Virus record (IMG/VR): IMGVR_UViG_3300046474_000274 | Location: 1-36,424 of that record | Reading direction: 5' to 3' (one strand) | Origin: a virus | Length of the DNA stretch: 36,424 nt | Shown: positions 1-10,300 of the stretch, piece by piece | Position numbering within the stretch: the first letter of the stretch is position 1 | Layout of the letters: every line of letters begins with the position of its first letter | Translations under genes and position numbers: made by a program | The notes under the pieces: generated by a model | Database searches by the model: none | What the model was told of the DNA's origin: nothing | Seen by the model: only the letters and a program-made list of their open reading frames with translations

Positions 1-2
1 CG

Positions 3-1793
3 TCTGCTCTCGGCAAGTATCAGATCGTCGGTCAGACGCTCCAGGGTCTCATGGAAGAGATGGGCCTGTCGGGCGACGAGATGTTCGATGAGAAGATGCA
101 GGACCAGATGGCGATGCGTCTGCTCAATCGTCGCCTTGGTTCCGGCGAAGGTCTCGGTGGTCTGCGCAAGGAATGGACTTCGCTCAAGGGCGTTCCCGAT
201 GACGTGATCCAGAAGGCGCTCGACGGCGCTTCCAACGGCCCGACGCGCGAAAAGGCCGCTGGCCTTGCCACGACCAGCGCACCGGCGATGGCTGCGAGCC
301 TCAGCCCGCTTCCGGCCTACCAGCCGACCATCATTGACGCCCAGATCGAGAAGACGGCTGACCTGCGCACCGCGCTCGACGAGGCTGACAAGAAGTATCA
401 GGAGCTCGGCAAGCAGACCAACGACGCCGACCTCGCCGACTGGATCAAGCAGACCTCTACCGAGACGAAGGATCTCGGCAAGAATGCTGAAGACACCGGC
501 AAGCGTTACGACGCCCTGGTTAAGGCCATTACGGGCGGCAAGTTCGGCGATAGCGCGGAAGACAAGAACCCGGAGGCAGCGCGCTACAAGGACGCGATCG
601 CTGCGGCAAAGGAATACGACGCCGTTGCCAAGGATGTCGACGAGAAGAAGAAGCTTCGCACCCAGACGGATCGCGAAGCCGAAAAGCTCGAGCAGGACCG
701 CGTCGAGCTTAACCATCGCCTGTCTGAAGCCCAGAAGAAGGCCGCGAACCCGGACTACATCAAGGACTCGTCTGCCCTTGAAGAGCTGACCAGCCGTCTC
801 GACGCTTATATCGCCAAGACCAAGGAGCTCTACGGCGAAGACAGCGATGCGTATCGCCAGGCGCTACAGACCAAGACCAATATGCTGCGCTCGCAGTCCC
901 AGCTCGACAGCGCCGTCACTCAGACGAAGCTCGAGAAGGAACGCCGCGACACCGAGAACTCGCTGCTCACGACCACGCAGATGCGTGAGAAGGAGATGCA
1001 GCGCAAGATCGCACTCATCGACCAGGCCACGCAGGAAGCGATTGCTGCCGGCGAGGATGAGGTCGAGGCGACCAGGCGTGGCGAAGCCCAGAAGGCGGCT
1101 ATCCGTGCACAGTATGTGCAGGAAATGTCGCCCATGCAGAAGCAGTTCCAGGAGTGGGGCGATCTGCAGGCCAATCTCGCCCAGGGATCTGCCCGCTGGA
1201 TGGACTCGCTTGCGGGTGGCATCTCCGACCTCATCACCGGCACCGGCGACCTGCGCCAGACCCTTCAGGGCATCCTGAAGGACATCGTGAACACGGGCGT
1301 CAAGTATATGATGTCCGGCATGTTCGGGAATAAGTCCGGGGCAGGAGCGGCCGGTGGCAAGAAGGCCGGCGCTGCCGCTGCCGGTGGCAGCAAGAAGGGC
1401 CTGGTTCCGACTGCACACACGGGCGGCATCATCGGCTCGAGCGCTCTTTCGCCGAAGATGGCGCACGCTGCCATGTTCGCCGGCGCTGCGAAGTTCCACA
1501 CGGGCGGCATCATCGAAGGTCTGCTGCCTTCCGAGGTGCCGATCATCGCCAAGAAGGGCGAGGGCGTCTTCACGCCTGAGCAGATGGACGCGATGGGCGG
1601 CTTCTCCCAGAACCAGCAGATCGTCATCTCCTCGCCGATCACCGTCCAGGGAAGCGCCGGCTCGCCGGAACAGAACCAGGATCTCGCAAAGAAGATGGCC
1701 CGTGAATACGAGCAGTCGATGCGCGGCGTGGTCGCTGAAGAGATCCGGAAGCAGACGCGTCCCGGCAATTACATGAACCAGAGGAGCCGCTGA
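3..1793 (+). CDS. Tail tape measure protein, C-terminal part (5' end outside window)
   Basis: The frame is open from the first bases of the window, so this is the downstream part of a longer gene. The first in-frame ATG, at 51, is internal. The opening residues (SALGKYQIVGQTL, then GLMEEMGLSG) match the lysozyme/muramidase-like domain often embedded in tape measure proteins, where it helps the tail tip cross peptidoglycan. A long Lys/Glu-rich coiled-coil stretch follows (about 330-1150 nt). Next comes a lambda-type tape-measure C-terminal segment with amphipathic helices and a Gly/Ala/Lys-rich linker. The end carries two HTGGII motifs and KKGEGVFTPEQM, which is typical of the extreme C-terminus of this family. 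Its TGA overlaps the ATG of the next gene by one base, fitting a translationally coupled tail operon. The family call is firm; total length is unknown. Confidence 0.85.
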   Translation, partial: SALGKYQIVGQTLQGLMEEMGLSGDEMFDEKMQDQMAMRLLNRRLGSGEGLGGLRKEWTSLKGVPDDVIQKALDGASNGPTREKAAGLATTSAPAMAASLSPLPAYQPTIIDAQIEKTADLRTALDEADKKYQELGKQTNDADLADWIKQTSTETKDLGKNAEDTGKRYDALVKAITGGKFGDSAEDKNPEAARYKDAIAAAKEYDAVAKDVDEKKKLRTQTDREAEKLEQDRVELNHRLSEAQKKAANPDYIKDSSALEELTSRLDAYIAKTKELYGEDSDAYRQALQTKTNMLRSQSQLDSAVTQTKLEKERRDTENSLLTTTQMREKEMQRKIALIDQATQEAIAAGEDEVEATRRGEAQKAAIRAQYVQEMSPMQKQFQEWGDLQANLAQGSARWMDSLAGGISDLITGTGDLRQTLQGILKDIVNTGVKYMMSGMFGNKSGAGAAGGKKAGAAAAGGSKKGLVPTAHTGGIIGSSALSPKMAHAAMFAGAAKFHTGGIIEGLLPSEVPIIAKKGEGVFTPEQMDAMGGFSQNQQIVISSPITVQGSAGSPEQNQDLAKKMAREYEQSMRGVVAEEIRKQTRPGNYMNQRSR

Positions 1794-2146
1794 TGCCGCT
1801 GCCGACTTTCGTTCCGCCCGTCGGTCCCTCGCCGGGCACCTCTCACAAGCCGACCGTCAACCTTTGGGAGTCGGAGTTCGGCGACGGATACAGCCAGACC
1901 ATGCCGAAGGGCATCAACCACATCAGGAAGACCTCTTCGCTGAAGTGGGAGGCGCTGACCTATGACCAGATGCGCGAGATTGTCGATTTCTTCGAGGACC
2001 AGCAGGGCTCCAAGGCTTTCTGGTTCAAGCCGTTCGGCGAACCGGTTCGCGTGAAGTGGACCTGCAAGGAATGGGATTACGTCACGAACGGGGGCATTTG
2101 GACCGTCTCGGCAAACCTCGTCCAGAGCCATACGACGGAATTGTAA
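1793..2146 (+). CDS. Minor tail protein, lambda gpM-like
   Basis: A 117-residue protein matching lambda gpM in length, position (directly after the tape measure and before an L-like gene) and overall pattern. It has an N-terminal P-rich strand, a WESEFGDGYSQ turn close to the family signature, and a central FFEDQQGSKAFWFKPFG segment typical of gpM-like proteins. In lambda, gpM joins the tail-tip complex that forms the platform on which the tape measure and tail tube assemble. The start overlaps the tape-measure stop as TGATG, so translation is probably coupled. A promoter and operator follow in the 71-bp gap before the next gene. Recognition rests on conserved gene order plus sequence features. 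Confidence 0.8.
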   Translation: MPLPTFVPPVGPSPGTSHKPTVNLWESEFGDGYSQTMPKGINHIRKTSSLKWEALTYDQMREIVDFFEDQQGSKAFWFKPFGEPVRVKWTCKEWDYVTNGGIWTVSANLVQSHTTEL

Positions 2147-2165
2147 GTGTTTCCTTATCTAGGGC

Positions 2166-2194
2166 TTGCAAGTAAGTAAGCACTTACTTACAAT
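2166..2194 (+). promoter_or_regulatory. Promoter with operator filling its spacer
   Basis: TTGCAA (2166-2171), a 17-bp spacer and TACAAT (2189-2194) form a good sigma-70-type promoter reading into the L-like gene. Inverted repeat TAAGTA-N6-TACTTA occupies 2173-2190, almost exactly the spacer. A protein bound there would exclude RNA polymerase. Arms extend to 9 bp (2172-2180 and 2183-2191). Confidence 0.6.
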
Positions 2195-2217
2195 TGGGCT
2201 TCAATTAAGAGGCCCGA

Positions 2218-2925
2218 ATGTCCGTTCAGTCTGAAGCTCAGTCGCTTTCGCCGTCTGCCATCATCTCGCTGTTCACCATCGACGCTTCGCCGATGGGCGG
2301 CCCGCTGATGTATTTCGTGCAGGGCTCCGAGAACGACGGCCCCGTCGTCTTCAACAGCATCAGCTACCAGCCGGTCGACGTTCAGTTCGAGGGCCTCGAA
2401 ACGTCCGGCGCCGGCGCTCTGCCGCAGCCGAAGATCCGCATCTCCAACGTCGACGGCATGGCCCAGGCTCTCGTCTCGACCTATGGCGAACTGCTCGGCT
2501 GCACGCTCTATCGCGTCCGCACCTACAAGCGCTTCCTCGACAACCAGCCCGACGCTGACCCCGAAGCCTTCTACGGCCCCGACATCTTCCGCTTCGAGCG
2601 CAAGACCTCGGAGAACGGCGTCTTCATCGAGTGGGATCTGTCCGCGTCGATCGACCAGGAAGGCAAGACGCTGCCTGGCCGCACGGTCATCCGCAACACC
2701 TGCCTGTGGCGCTACCGCTACTTCAACCTCCAGACCGGCACCTTCGACTACTCGAAGGCGCAGTGCCCTTACACGGGCGGCCGGTATTTCGACATCAACG
2801 ATGCAGAAGTCAGCGACCCGTCCAAGGACATGCCGTCGCGCCGGCTGAACTGCTGCCGCACCCGCTTCGGTCGCGGCAATCCGCTGCCCTTCGGCGGCTT
2901 CCCTGGCGTCCAGAGGATCTCCTGA
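2218..2925 (+). CDS. Minor tail protein, lambda gpL-like
   Basis: A 235-residue homologue of the lambda gpL family, with an N-terminal domain similar to other tail-hub proteins and a Cys-rich C-terminal domain. Cysteines lie at 95, 162, 183, 212 and 213. CLWRYR, CPYTGGRYF and CCRTRFG..NPLPFGGFPG match the family C-terminal signature. In lambda gpL four C-terminal cysteines bind an iron-sulfur cluster. Here C162, C183 and C212/C213 are the likely equivalents, though the usual separate third Cys is not obvious. The start is supported by the SD-like AAGAGG at 2208-2213. Unlike its neighbours, the gene is preceded by its own promoter/operator, so the tail operon seems to have an internal control point here. 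Confidence 0.8.
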   Translation: MSVQSEAQSLSPSAIISLFTIDASPMGGPLMYFVQGSENDGPVVFNSISYQPVDVQFEGLETSGAGALPQPKIRISNVDGMAQALVSTYGELLGCTLYRVRTYKRFLDNQPDADPEAFYGPDIFRFERKTSENGVFIEWDLSASIDQEGKTLPGRTVIRNTCLWRYRYFNLQTGTFDYSKAQCPYTGGRYFDINDAEVSDPSKDMPSRRLNCCRTRFGRGNPLPFGGFPGVQRIS

Positions 2926-2926
2926 C

Positions 2927-3709
2927 ATGATGAAGTTTGCACTCGCTTTCGAGGATGCGAAGGCGCACGCGCGTCGGGTCTATCCCGAGGAAAGCTGCGG
3001 CCTGATCGTCGCCGGCAAGTATATCGCCTGCGAGAACTTCGCCGACGATCCGGCCACCCACGTCGACGATCCGAATTGCTCCTGCCGGAAGTGCTCGTTC
3101 GAAATCTCGCCTGCTGTCTACGTCAGCCATGGCGATGACATCGATATGGTTGTGCATTCGCATCCGGACGGCCCCTTCTACCCGTCGAAGGCCGACATGG
3201 AATGCCAGGTCCAGACCGGCAAGCCCTGGGCAATCATCACCCTCGACGAGGAACGCGCCGCTGAAAAGCCGGTAATCTGGGGCGGTGACATTCCGGAGCT
3301 GCTCGGCCGTCAGTTCATGCACGGCGTCACCGACTGCTATGCGGTGATCAAGGATGCCTATGCGCTCGGCAAGGTCGAGCTCGAAAAGCAGGGCATTCCC
3401 GGCTGGCCTTACGACCCGATCACGCTGCCTGAATTCCCGCGCAGCGATGCCTGGTGGGAAGGCGCCGAGGATCTCTACATCGATAACTTCGCCAAGGCCG
3501 GCTTCGTGGAGACCACGGACGCGCCGAAGCCCGGCGATGTCTTCCTGATGAAGATCCGCTCCTCGAAGGAGAACCACGGCGGGATCCTCGTCGGTAACGA
3601 CCTCATCGTCCATCACCTGCCGTCGCGCATGTCGCGCCGCGAACCTGCTGGGCTCTGGGGCCGGCAGTCAACGCGCTGGCTTCGCTACAAGGGGAACGCC
3701 GATGCGTAA
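2927..3709 (+). CDS. Tail assembly protein, lambda gpK-like (JAMM plus NlpC/P60)
   Basis: A 260-residue two-domain protein. Residues about 1-110 form a JAMM/Mov34 metallopeptidase fold, with E22 in PEESCGL and the HSHP motif (H77, H79) followed by S87 and D90, all zinc-site residues. Residues about 125-255 form an NlpC/P60 cysteine peptidase domain, with C137 in TDCYAVIKD and H217 in ENHGGILVG. In lambda-like phages this protein sits at the tail tip; its NlpC/P60 domain is thought to open peptidoglycan, while the JAMM domain may process a tail component. Both active sites look intact. A tandem ATGATG leaves two adjacent start choices (2927 or 2930). The last 8 bases overlap the next gene. Confidence 0.88.
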   Translation: MMKFALAFEDAKAHARRVYPEESCGLIVAGKYIACENFADDPATHVDDPNCSCRKCSFEISPAVYVSHGDDIDMVVHSHPDGPFYPSKADMECQVQTGKPWAIITLDEERAAEKPVIWGGDIPELLGRQFMHGVTDCYAVIKDAYALGKVELEKQGIPGWPYDPITLPEFPRSDAWWEGAEDLYIDNFAKAGFVETTDAPKPGDVFLMKIRSSKENHGGILVGNDLIVHHLPSRMSRREPAGLWGRQSTRWLRYKGNADA

Positions 3710-4358
3710 GGTCATCCTGCACGGCTCGCTCGGCGACAAGTATGGCAAGGAATTTAGCCTCGACGTTCGCACGGCCGGCGAGGCTGTCCGCGCACTCGCT
3801 GCCAACTTCCCGATGTTCATGAAGGATCTGCGTGAAGGCGCCTGGCATGTCGTCCGCGGCAAGAAGGTCGATAGCGGTCTCGCGCTCGATGAAAACCAGA
3901 TCAGCGGTTTGCGCCTGGGCAAGGGTGACCTGCATATCGCGCCCTTTATTGCCGGCTCCAAGCGCGGCGGGCTGCTCAAGGTCGTTCTCGGCGTCGTGCT
4001 CATCGGCGCAGCCTTCGCGTTCACGGGCGGCGCGCTGGCGGGCGCGATCGGCGCCGGCACTGCAATGGGCTCTCTCGGCATCACCGGCACCCAGGTCGCG
4101 CTCTTTGGCGCAGCCGTGGCCCTTGCCGGCGTCTCCTCGCTGCTGGCGCCCGAAGAGAAGGCCAAGGAAGAGGACGGCTCGCAGTCGTTCACCATGACCG
4201 GGCCTGGGAACACCTCCGACCAGGGCGCTCCGGTCCCTCTCGTCTACGGCGAGGTCATCACGGGCGGCGTGCTCATTTCGGGCGGCATCGACATCGAGCA
4301 GATCGCGGTCACCGGCGACGGTGGTGGATCTGTCGGTGGTGGAGGGAGCAAGAAGTGA
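3702..4358 (+). CDS. Tail assembly protein, lambda gpI-like
   Basis: A 218-residue gpI-like protein lying between the K-like and J-like genes, as in lambda. It has a ubiquitin-like N-terminal half (residues 1-85, starting MRKVILHGSLGDKYG), a long Gly/Ala-rich hydrophobic segment (about 90-147), then the family-typical GPVPLVYGEV-like stretch (APVPLVYGEVITGG) and a Gly/Lys-rich tail. gpI is needed to assemble the tail tip and, in lambda, is not found in the finished virion. The start lies inside the K-like gene, and its TGA overlaps the GTG start of the J-like gene as GTGA, indicating coupling. The tandem GGTGG/GGAGG stretch near its end doubles as ribosome binding sequence for the next gene. 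Confidence 0.8.
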   Translation: MRKVILHGSLGDKYGKEFSLDVRTAGEAVRALAANFPMFMKDLREGAWHVVRGKKVDSGLALDENQISGLRLGKGDLHIAPFIAGSKRGGLLKVVLGVVLIGAAFAFTGGALAGAIGAGTAMGSLGITGTQVALFGAAVALAGVSSLLAPEEKAKEEDGSQSFTMTGPGNTSDQGAPVPLVYGEVITGGVLISGGIDIEQIAVTGDGGGSVGGGGSKK

Positions 4359-7300
4359 TCCAGTTCCGCTCCCACGGCGACACCGCGCTCGCGACCCATG
4401 AAATCGTCAATGCCCAGCCGGCCCGCGTTCGCGGCTTCAAGGGCAGCAGCAAGGGCGGCTCGAGCGGCGCAGTGTCGAACGACGGCAATACGCTGCGTTC
4501 TCGCGCCAACTTCCGGCTTGTCGAAGCCGTCTCCGAAGGCCCGATCTGGGGTCTCGTCGATGGCCACAAGTCGATCTACTTCGACCAGACGCCGCTCCTC
4601 AACGACGACGGCACCTATAACTTCAAGAACCTCTCGATCATCGCGCACAAGGGGCTGCCTGACGAAGGCTACTTCAACGGTCACACGGCCGTCGAGACCC
4701 CGGTCAATGTCGAAGTCCAGGTCAAGAATTCGCTCGGCCCGACGGTGCGCACCATTGTCGATGAGAACGTCGACGCCGTGCGCGTCATCATGCGCATTCC
4801 TTCCCTCGTTCACCAGGACGACAAGGGCGGCCTGAAGAAGACCTCGGTCGCCTACGCGATCGATGTGCGCGCCAATAATGGTGGATGGCAGCAGGTCATC
4901 GTCAACGACCTCGCCAACCAGAAGACTCTCTCGCCGGTCCAGATCGATCATCGCGTTCCCCTGCCGCTGAATGGCGCGCCCTGGGACGTGCGCGTGCGCC
5001 GTCTGACGGCCGACTCCACCGACGACAAGCTTCAGAACGATACCTATTGGGAGGGCTACGTCGAGCTGGTCGAAGGCAAGTTCATCTATCCGAACACGGC
5101 TGCCTTCGCGATCTCCGGCACGGCCGAGCAGATGGGGTCGAACATCCCTCCGCGGTCCTATCATGTCCGCGGCCTGCTGGTGAACGTTCCGTCGAACTAC
5201 GATCCTTTCACGCGCCAGTATACCGGCATCTGGGACGGCACTTTCAAGATTGCCTGGACGAACAATCCGGCCTGGGTCTTCTACGATCTGCTGGTCAATG
5301 ACCGCTACGGCCTCGGCGAGTTCATCAAGCCTGATATCGTAGACAAGTGGTCGCTCTACACCATCGCGCAGTATTGCGATCAGCTCGTCAAGTCCGGCTT
5401 CAAGAACGGCGATACGGGCGCTGATCTCTACGAGCCCCGCTACACCTTCAACGGCGTCATCAATACCAAGGATGAAGCCTTCTTCGTGCTGCAGTCGATC
5501 ACGAAGGCATGGCGCGGCATGGGCTATTGGGCATTGGGCCAGGTCTTTGCGACCGCGGACATGCCGCAGGATCCTGTGCGCCTGGTCACGCCGGCAAACG
5601 TCATCGGCGGGGACTTCGAATACGGCGGGACGGCGCTCAAGGCCCGGCACTCCGTCATCATGGTCAAGTGGAACAATCCGGACGACTTCTATCGCCCGGA
5701 CACCGAAGTCGTCATCGATAGCGAGCTCCTGCACAAGTATGACTGGCGTGACAAGACGCTCCAGCTCACCGGCTGCACCTCGCGCGGCCTCGCGCACCGC
5801 TATGGCAAGTGGGTTATCGACACCGAGCAGCATGAGACTGACACGCTCACCTATCAGGCGAGCTGGGATCATGCCGAGCTGCGGCCTGGCGAAATCATCG
5901 CTGTCTCTAACCCTCGCAAGGCGCTGATCCGCGCGGGCGGCCGCGTTGTCGAGCACAATGGCCTGACGGTCACCCTGGACGATGACTTCGAATACACCGA
6001 GGGCGAAACCTATCAGCTCATGCTGACGCTGCCTTCGGGCCAGGTTGAGACCAAGCCGATCCTGGCGTTCCTGGATGCCCGCACCATTCGTCTCTCCTCG
6101 GCTTTTTCCGCCGAAGCCGAGCCGGACGCGATGTGGACGATCAAGGGCACCGACATCACGCCGCGCCTCTACCGCGTCATCTCGGTCGATGAAACCGACA
6201 CCAACATCTTCAAGATCACGGCCCTGTTCCACGATCCGCAGAAGTATGCGCGCATCGAAAAGGACATCGTGTTCGAACCGTTGCCGTATGACCGGCCGGA
6301 CAAGAAGGCAGTTCCGCCGACGAACCTGCTCGTGCGCGAGACCGGCTACGTTACGGGCGGCCAGACTTTCCATTCGCTGACGGTCTCCTGGAGCCCGCCT
6401 CCGAATACGCTGTTGCGTGGCTTCATCGTCGCCGTCGACGCGCCGGATGGTGAAAGCTTCGTCATTGGCTCGACCAACGAAACCTTCATGGAGCTGCTCA
6501 CCACGAAGGGCGGCACCTACAAGTTCTACGTCCAGACGATCACCTATACCGGCCTGACTTCGGAACCGGCGACCATCGAATTCGAGGCTGCCGGTCCGGA
6601 AGGCTATCCTGTTCCGACCGTGACGGATCTCGAGTTGGTCGATGATCCGACGACCGCGAACTTCACCGGCACGGATCTCAGGGTTCGCTGGAAGAACAAC
6701 TTCGCCCTGTCGGCTGCTGGCGCCCTCGAGCACGTCGCATCGCCGCACTACAGCCACAACACGGTCAATGTCTATCACAATGGCACCGGCGCGCTGCTGC
6801 GCACCGAGCGCGTCACCGCGGAGAGCTATACCTACGACCTGGCGTCGAACCGCGCCGATTGCGTCAAGCTGGGCTACGCTACCCCGACCCGCGCCATCCG
6901 CATCGAGGTCACTGTAACCGATGTGTTCGCCCGCACCTCGCATGAGGTCGACCGGGTGTTCACCAACCCGGTCCCGCAGGCGCTCGCTCCGAGCTACACC
7001 GTCACGGCGTCCACGATCTATCTCGGCTTCAGCCAGCCGACCGATCCCGACTATGCCGGTTACGTGCTTCTGCGCTCCGAGGTTGCCGGCATCGATCTGA
7101 CCGACGATCCCTATTACGACGGCCAGGCCAACCCGCTGACCATTCCCGGCGAGCCGAACACGACCTATTACTTCCGCATTGCCGCCTACGACGCCTTCGG
7201 CAGGACGGGCCTGAACTGGTCGACCGAGTTCGAAATCAGCACCCATTCCGATAGCGTCGACTTCGAGCCGCCTGCAGTTCCGACGGGCCTTGCTGCCACT

Positions 7301-10300
7301 TCGGTCATTCGCGGCGACGGAATGGTCGATGTGACCTACACCTGGGACGCCAACACCGAAGGCGACCTGATGGGCTACGTCGTCCAGATCAAGGAAGGCA
7401 TGGGCAACTATGTCGGCTTCTCGGCGCCGTCGCCGGCCCTCAAGGTCACGGTGCTGCCGAGCACGCTGCTGACCGCCCAGGTGCTTGCCTACGACACCAG
7501 CGGCAATAGGTCGAACTTCAGCGATCCTCCGCTCGTCTACACGGCAAGCCGGGACGAGCTGCCGCCCGCTGTGCCTTCGAACTGGACCGCAAAGGGCGGC
7601 TTCGGTCTCGTCGTGCTGTCTGGCGATCCGAATACCGAACTGGATTTCTCCCATTACGAGATCTACCAGAGCACGACTGACACCACGCCTGACGCCTCAG
7701 AGCCCGCTACGCTCGTCGCCAGCAGCAACCAGTTCTTCGTCACCGACCTCGATGACGAGCTGACGCTCTATTTCTGGCTGCGTTCCGTCGATGGCAGCGG
7801 CAACAAGTCGGACTGGTCCGATAGCCTGGTCGCAACCACGGTCTCCTCCAACGTCCTGCTTACCACCGAGGCTCTCGAGGGTCTGATCGACCGGACGAGC
7901 TTTGCGACCTCGATCGAGCCGCCTGGCATTGGCAACACCCTGCCGGCGCTTCCCTTCACCTCGGCTACGCCCAAGCAGTTCTTCCTCACGACCGACGGGA
8001 AGATGTATATCCAGAAGGTCGACGGTTCCGGCTGGGTGCTGACCACCTCGACCACGATCCTCGACGGCAAGATTGTCACCGGTCAGATTGCGGCCGGCGC
8101 GATCGGCGCGGATCAGATCGCCGCGGGCGCCATCACCACCAAGAACCTGTCCGTTCGCGATTTCACGATCCTTGCGGACAATGCAGACATGCAGCTCGGC
8201 GCTGCAGTCGGCTGGGCGGGTGGCGCAAGCCGCATCATCCAGGACGCTACGAATGCCTATCCGGGCCAGACCTGGGTCGCGGCACTGACCGGCACTGGCA
8301 CCTTCGTCGTGACCAACGTGCTCGAGGTGCCGTGCGTCGCTGGCGAACGCTTCTATCTCTCCGCGGCCGTCAAGACCGTCGGCGATGCCGGCTCCGGCCG
8401 CAAGGGTGTCCGCGCTCAGTTCATCGACAAGGACGGCAATCTGCTGACGCCCGGCACGGCCGACACCACTGGCAATCCCACGGCCTGGACTGCTGTTGCG
8501 GGCTTTGCGACCGCGCCCGCCGACACGGCCAAGGTTCGCCTCGAGCTTATCAACTACAACAACGTCGGCGGAACCACCTATGTCGCGAACCCGCGCCTGA
8601 TGCGCGCGGCCGCGGTTCTGATTGAGCCGAACGGCATCACGGCCGACAAGCTGACCACGGGCGAACTGATCACGCTGTCTGCGCAGATCAAGGATGCCAT
8701 CATCACGAGTGCCAAGGTGCTCGATCTTGATGCTGCCAAGATCAGGGCTGGCACCATCATGGCCGGGACCATCACGGTCAACGGTTCGCAGCTCGGCATC
8801 ATCAAGAACAATGCGGAGCTCGGCGCGTCCGACCCCGCAACCCGTATCAACACGGGCACGACGACGATCAACGGCGGAAAGGTCACGATCTCCAACACCG
8901 GCGTCCTGAGCAATTGGGCAATGGGTGGCGACTCGACCGAGATCAACGGTGGCGCCGTCGCGGCAAACACCCTGACGGCCAACAAGCTGACGATCGGCCA
9001 GCGCGGCATCAACCTGGAGAACGTCCAGTTCTCTTATGACAAGGCGACGAACATCGTCTCGTGGACGGCCGGCGTGTTGCGCTACACCCGCACCAACGCG
9101 ACGACGCTCCAGCCGGAAGTCGGCTTCGTCAACATCCTGGCCGGCAACGCTACGTGGACCACGGGCCGCCTCTACGTCTATTGGGATAAGGGCGCGACCG
9201 ACCCTGCCAACGGCGCCAGCGTCACGCTGCTTGCCAGCAACGTCGTCGCAACGGCCAACGGCGACAACAAGCTCGTGCTCGCGACCTATGGTGGTGGCAC
9301 GATGTTTGTCGCCAACTATGGTCAGACGATCATCGACGGTGGCACCATCCGCACGCAGTCGATCGACACCCAGCAGCTCAAGGCGAACGCTATCACGGCC
9401 TCGCTGATTGCTTCCGATGCGATCGACACGCGTCACCTGAAGTCGCAGATCATCACCGCAAAGCAGATGGTCATGTATGACGCCCAGAATTGGGTCGCAA
9501 ATGGCGAGTTCGAGGAGAGCGACACCGAGGCGACGTGGACGTTTGGCGGCAGCAACATTTCGCCTCTGTTCGGCGGCCTTGATACGAACAGCATGTTCTA
9601 CCTGTCGACGGAAGGCTCGCAGACCGGCCGCTACGTTTTGGCGCTCGATCGCAAGAGCGCCTCGTATGGCACGAACCTCAACGTCAACATGAAGAACAAG
9701 TTTCAGGTGACCTCGGGATCGACCCTGACGGTCAGCGTTGCCTTTGGCTCGCTGAACGCAGCAAGCAGCGCGGGCTTCTACATCACGCTCTACTGGTATG
9801 ACTCCGACGGCGTGCAGACGACCAGCACGTTCCTCTGGAACAACAGCTCCATCCCGGCCACGATCGCCGAGCAGACGAAGAAGGTCGTCGTGCCGGCTGG
9901 CGCCACTTATTGCCATCTGCGCATCACCCACGGCGCGGGCTCGACCGAACCGGTCATTTACGTCGACCGCGTTTCGGTTCGTAAGGCCAACGCTGCCAGC
10001 CTTATCGTGGACGGCGGCATCAAGGCCAACCACATCGATGTCGACGACCTGAGCGCCTTGAACATCAAGGTGCACAACATCGACATTGACGAAGGCACGA
10101 TCGGCGGGGAGAAGCTCACCAACGGTGCGATCTCCGAGGTCTATGTCGATAGCTCTGGATCGTCGATCTACCTTAACGGCTCATCGAACATCCTCGTTCG
10201 CAACATCGCCGTTAAGGCGACTGAGCGGCTCCTGTTCACCGGTTTCTGGAACATCCGGAGCTTCATCAACTACGACAGCGAAATCACCTGGTTTGGCTAT

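Noticed and set aside
4244-7654. 1136-codon minus-strand ORF opposite the J-like gene
   Set aside because: It mirrors the codon pattern of the plus-strand fibre gene. Its product is low-complexity (Arg/Gly/Val/Asp) without domains, and it has no separate RBS context.
7697-10075. 792-codon minus-strand ORF in the fibre region
   Set aside because: Shadow of the J-like gene with no recognisable motif.
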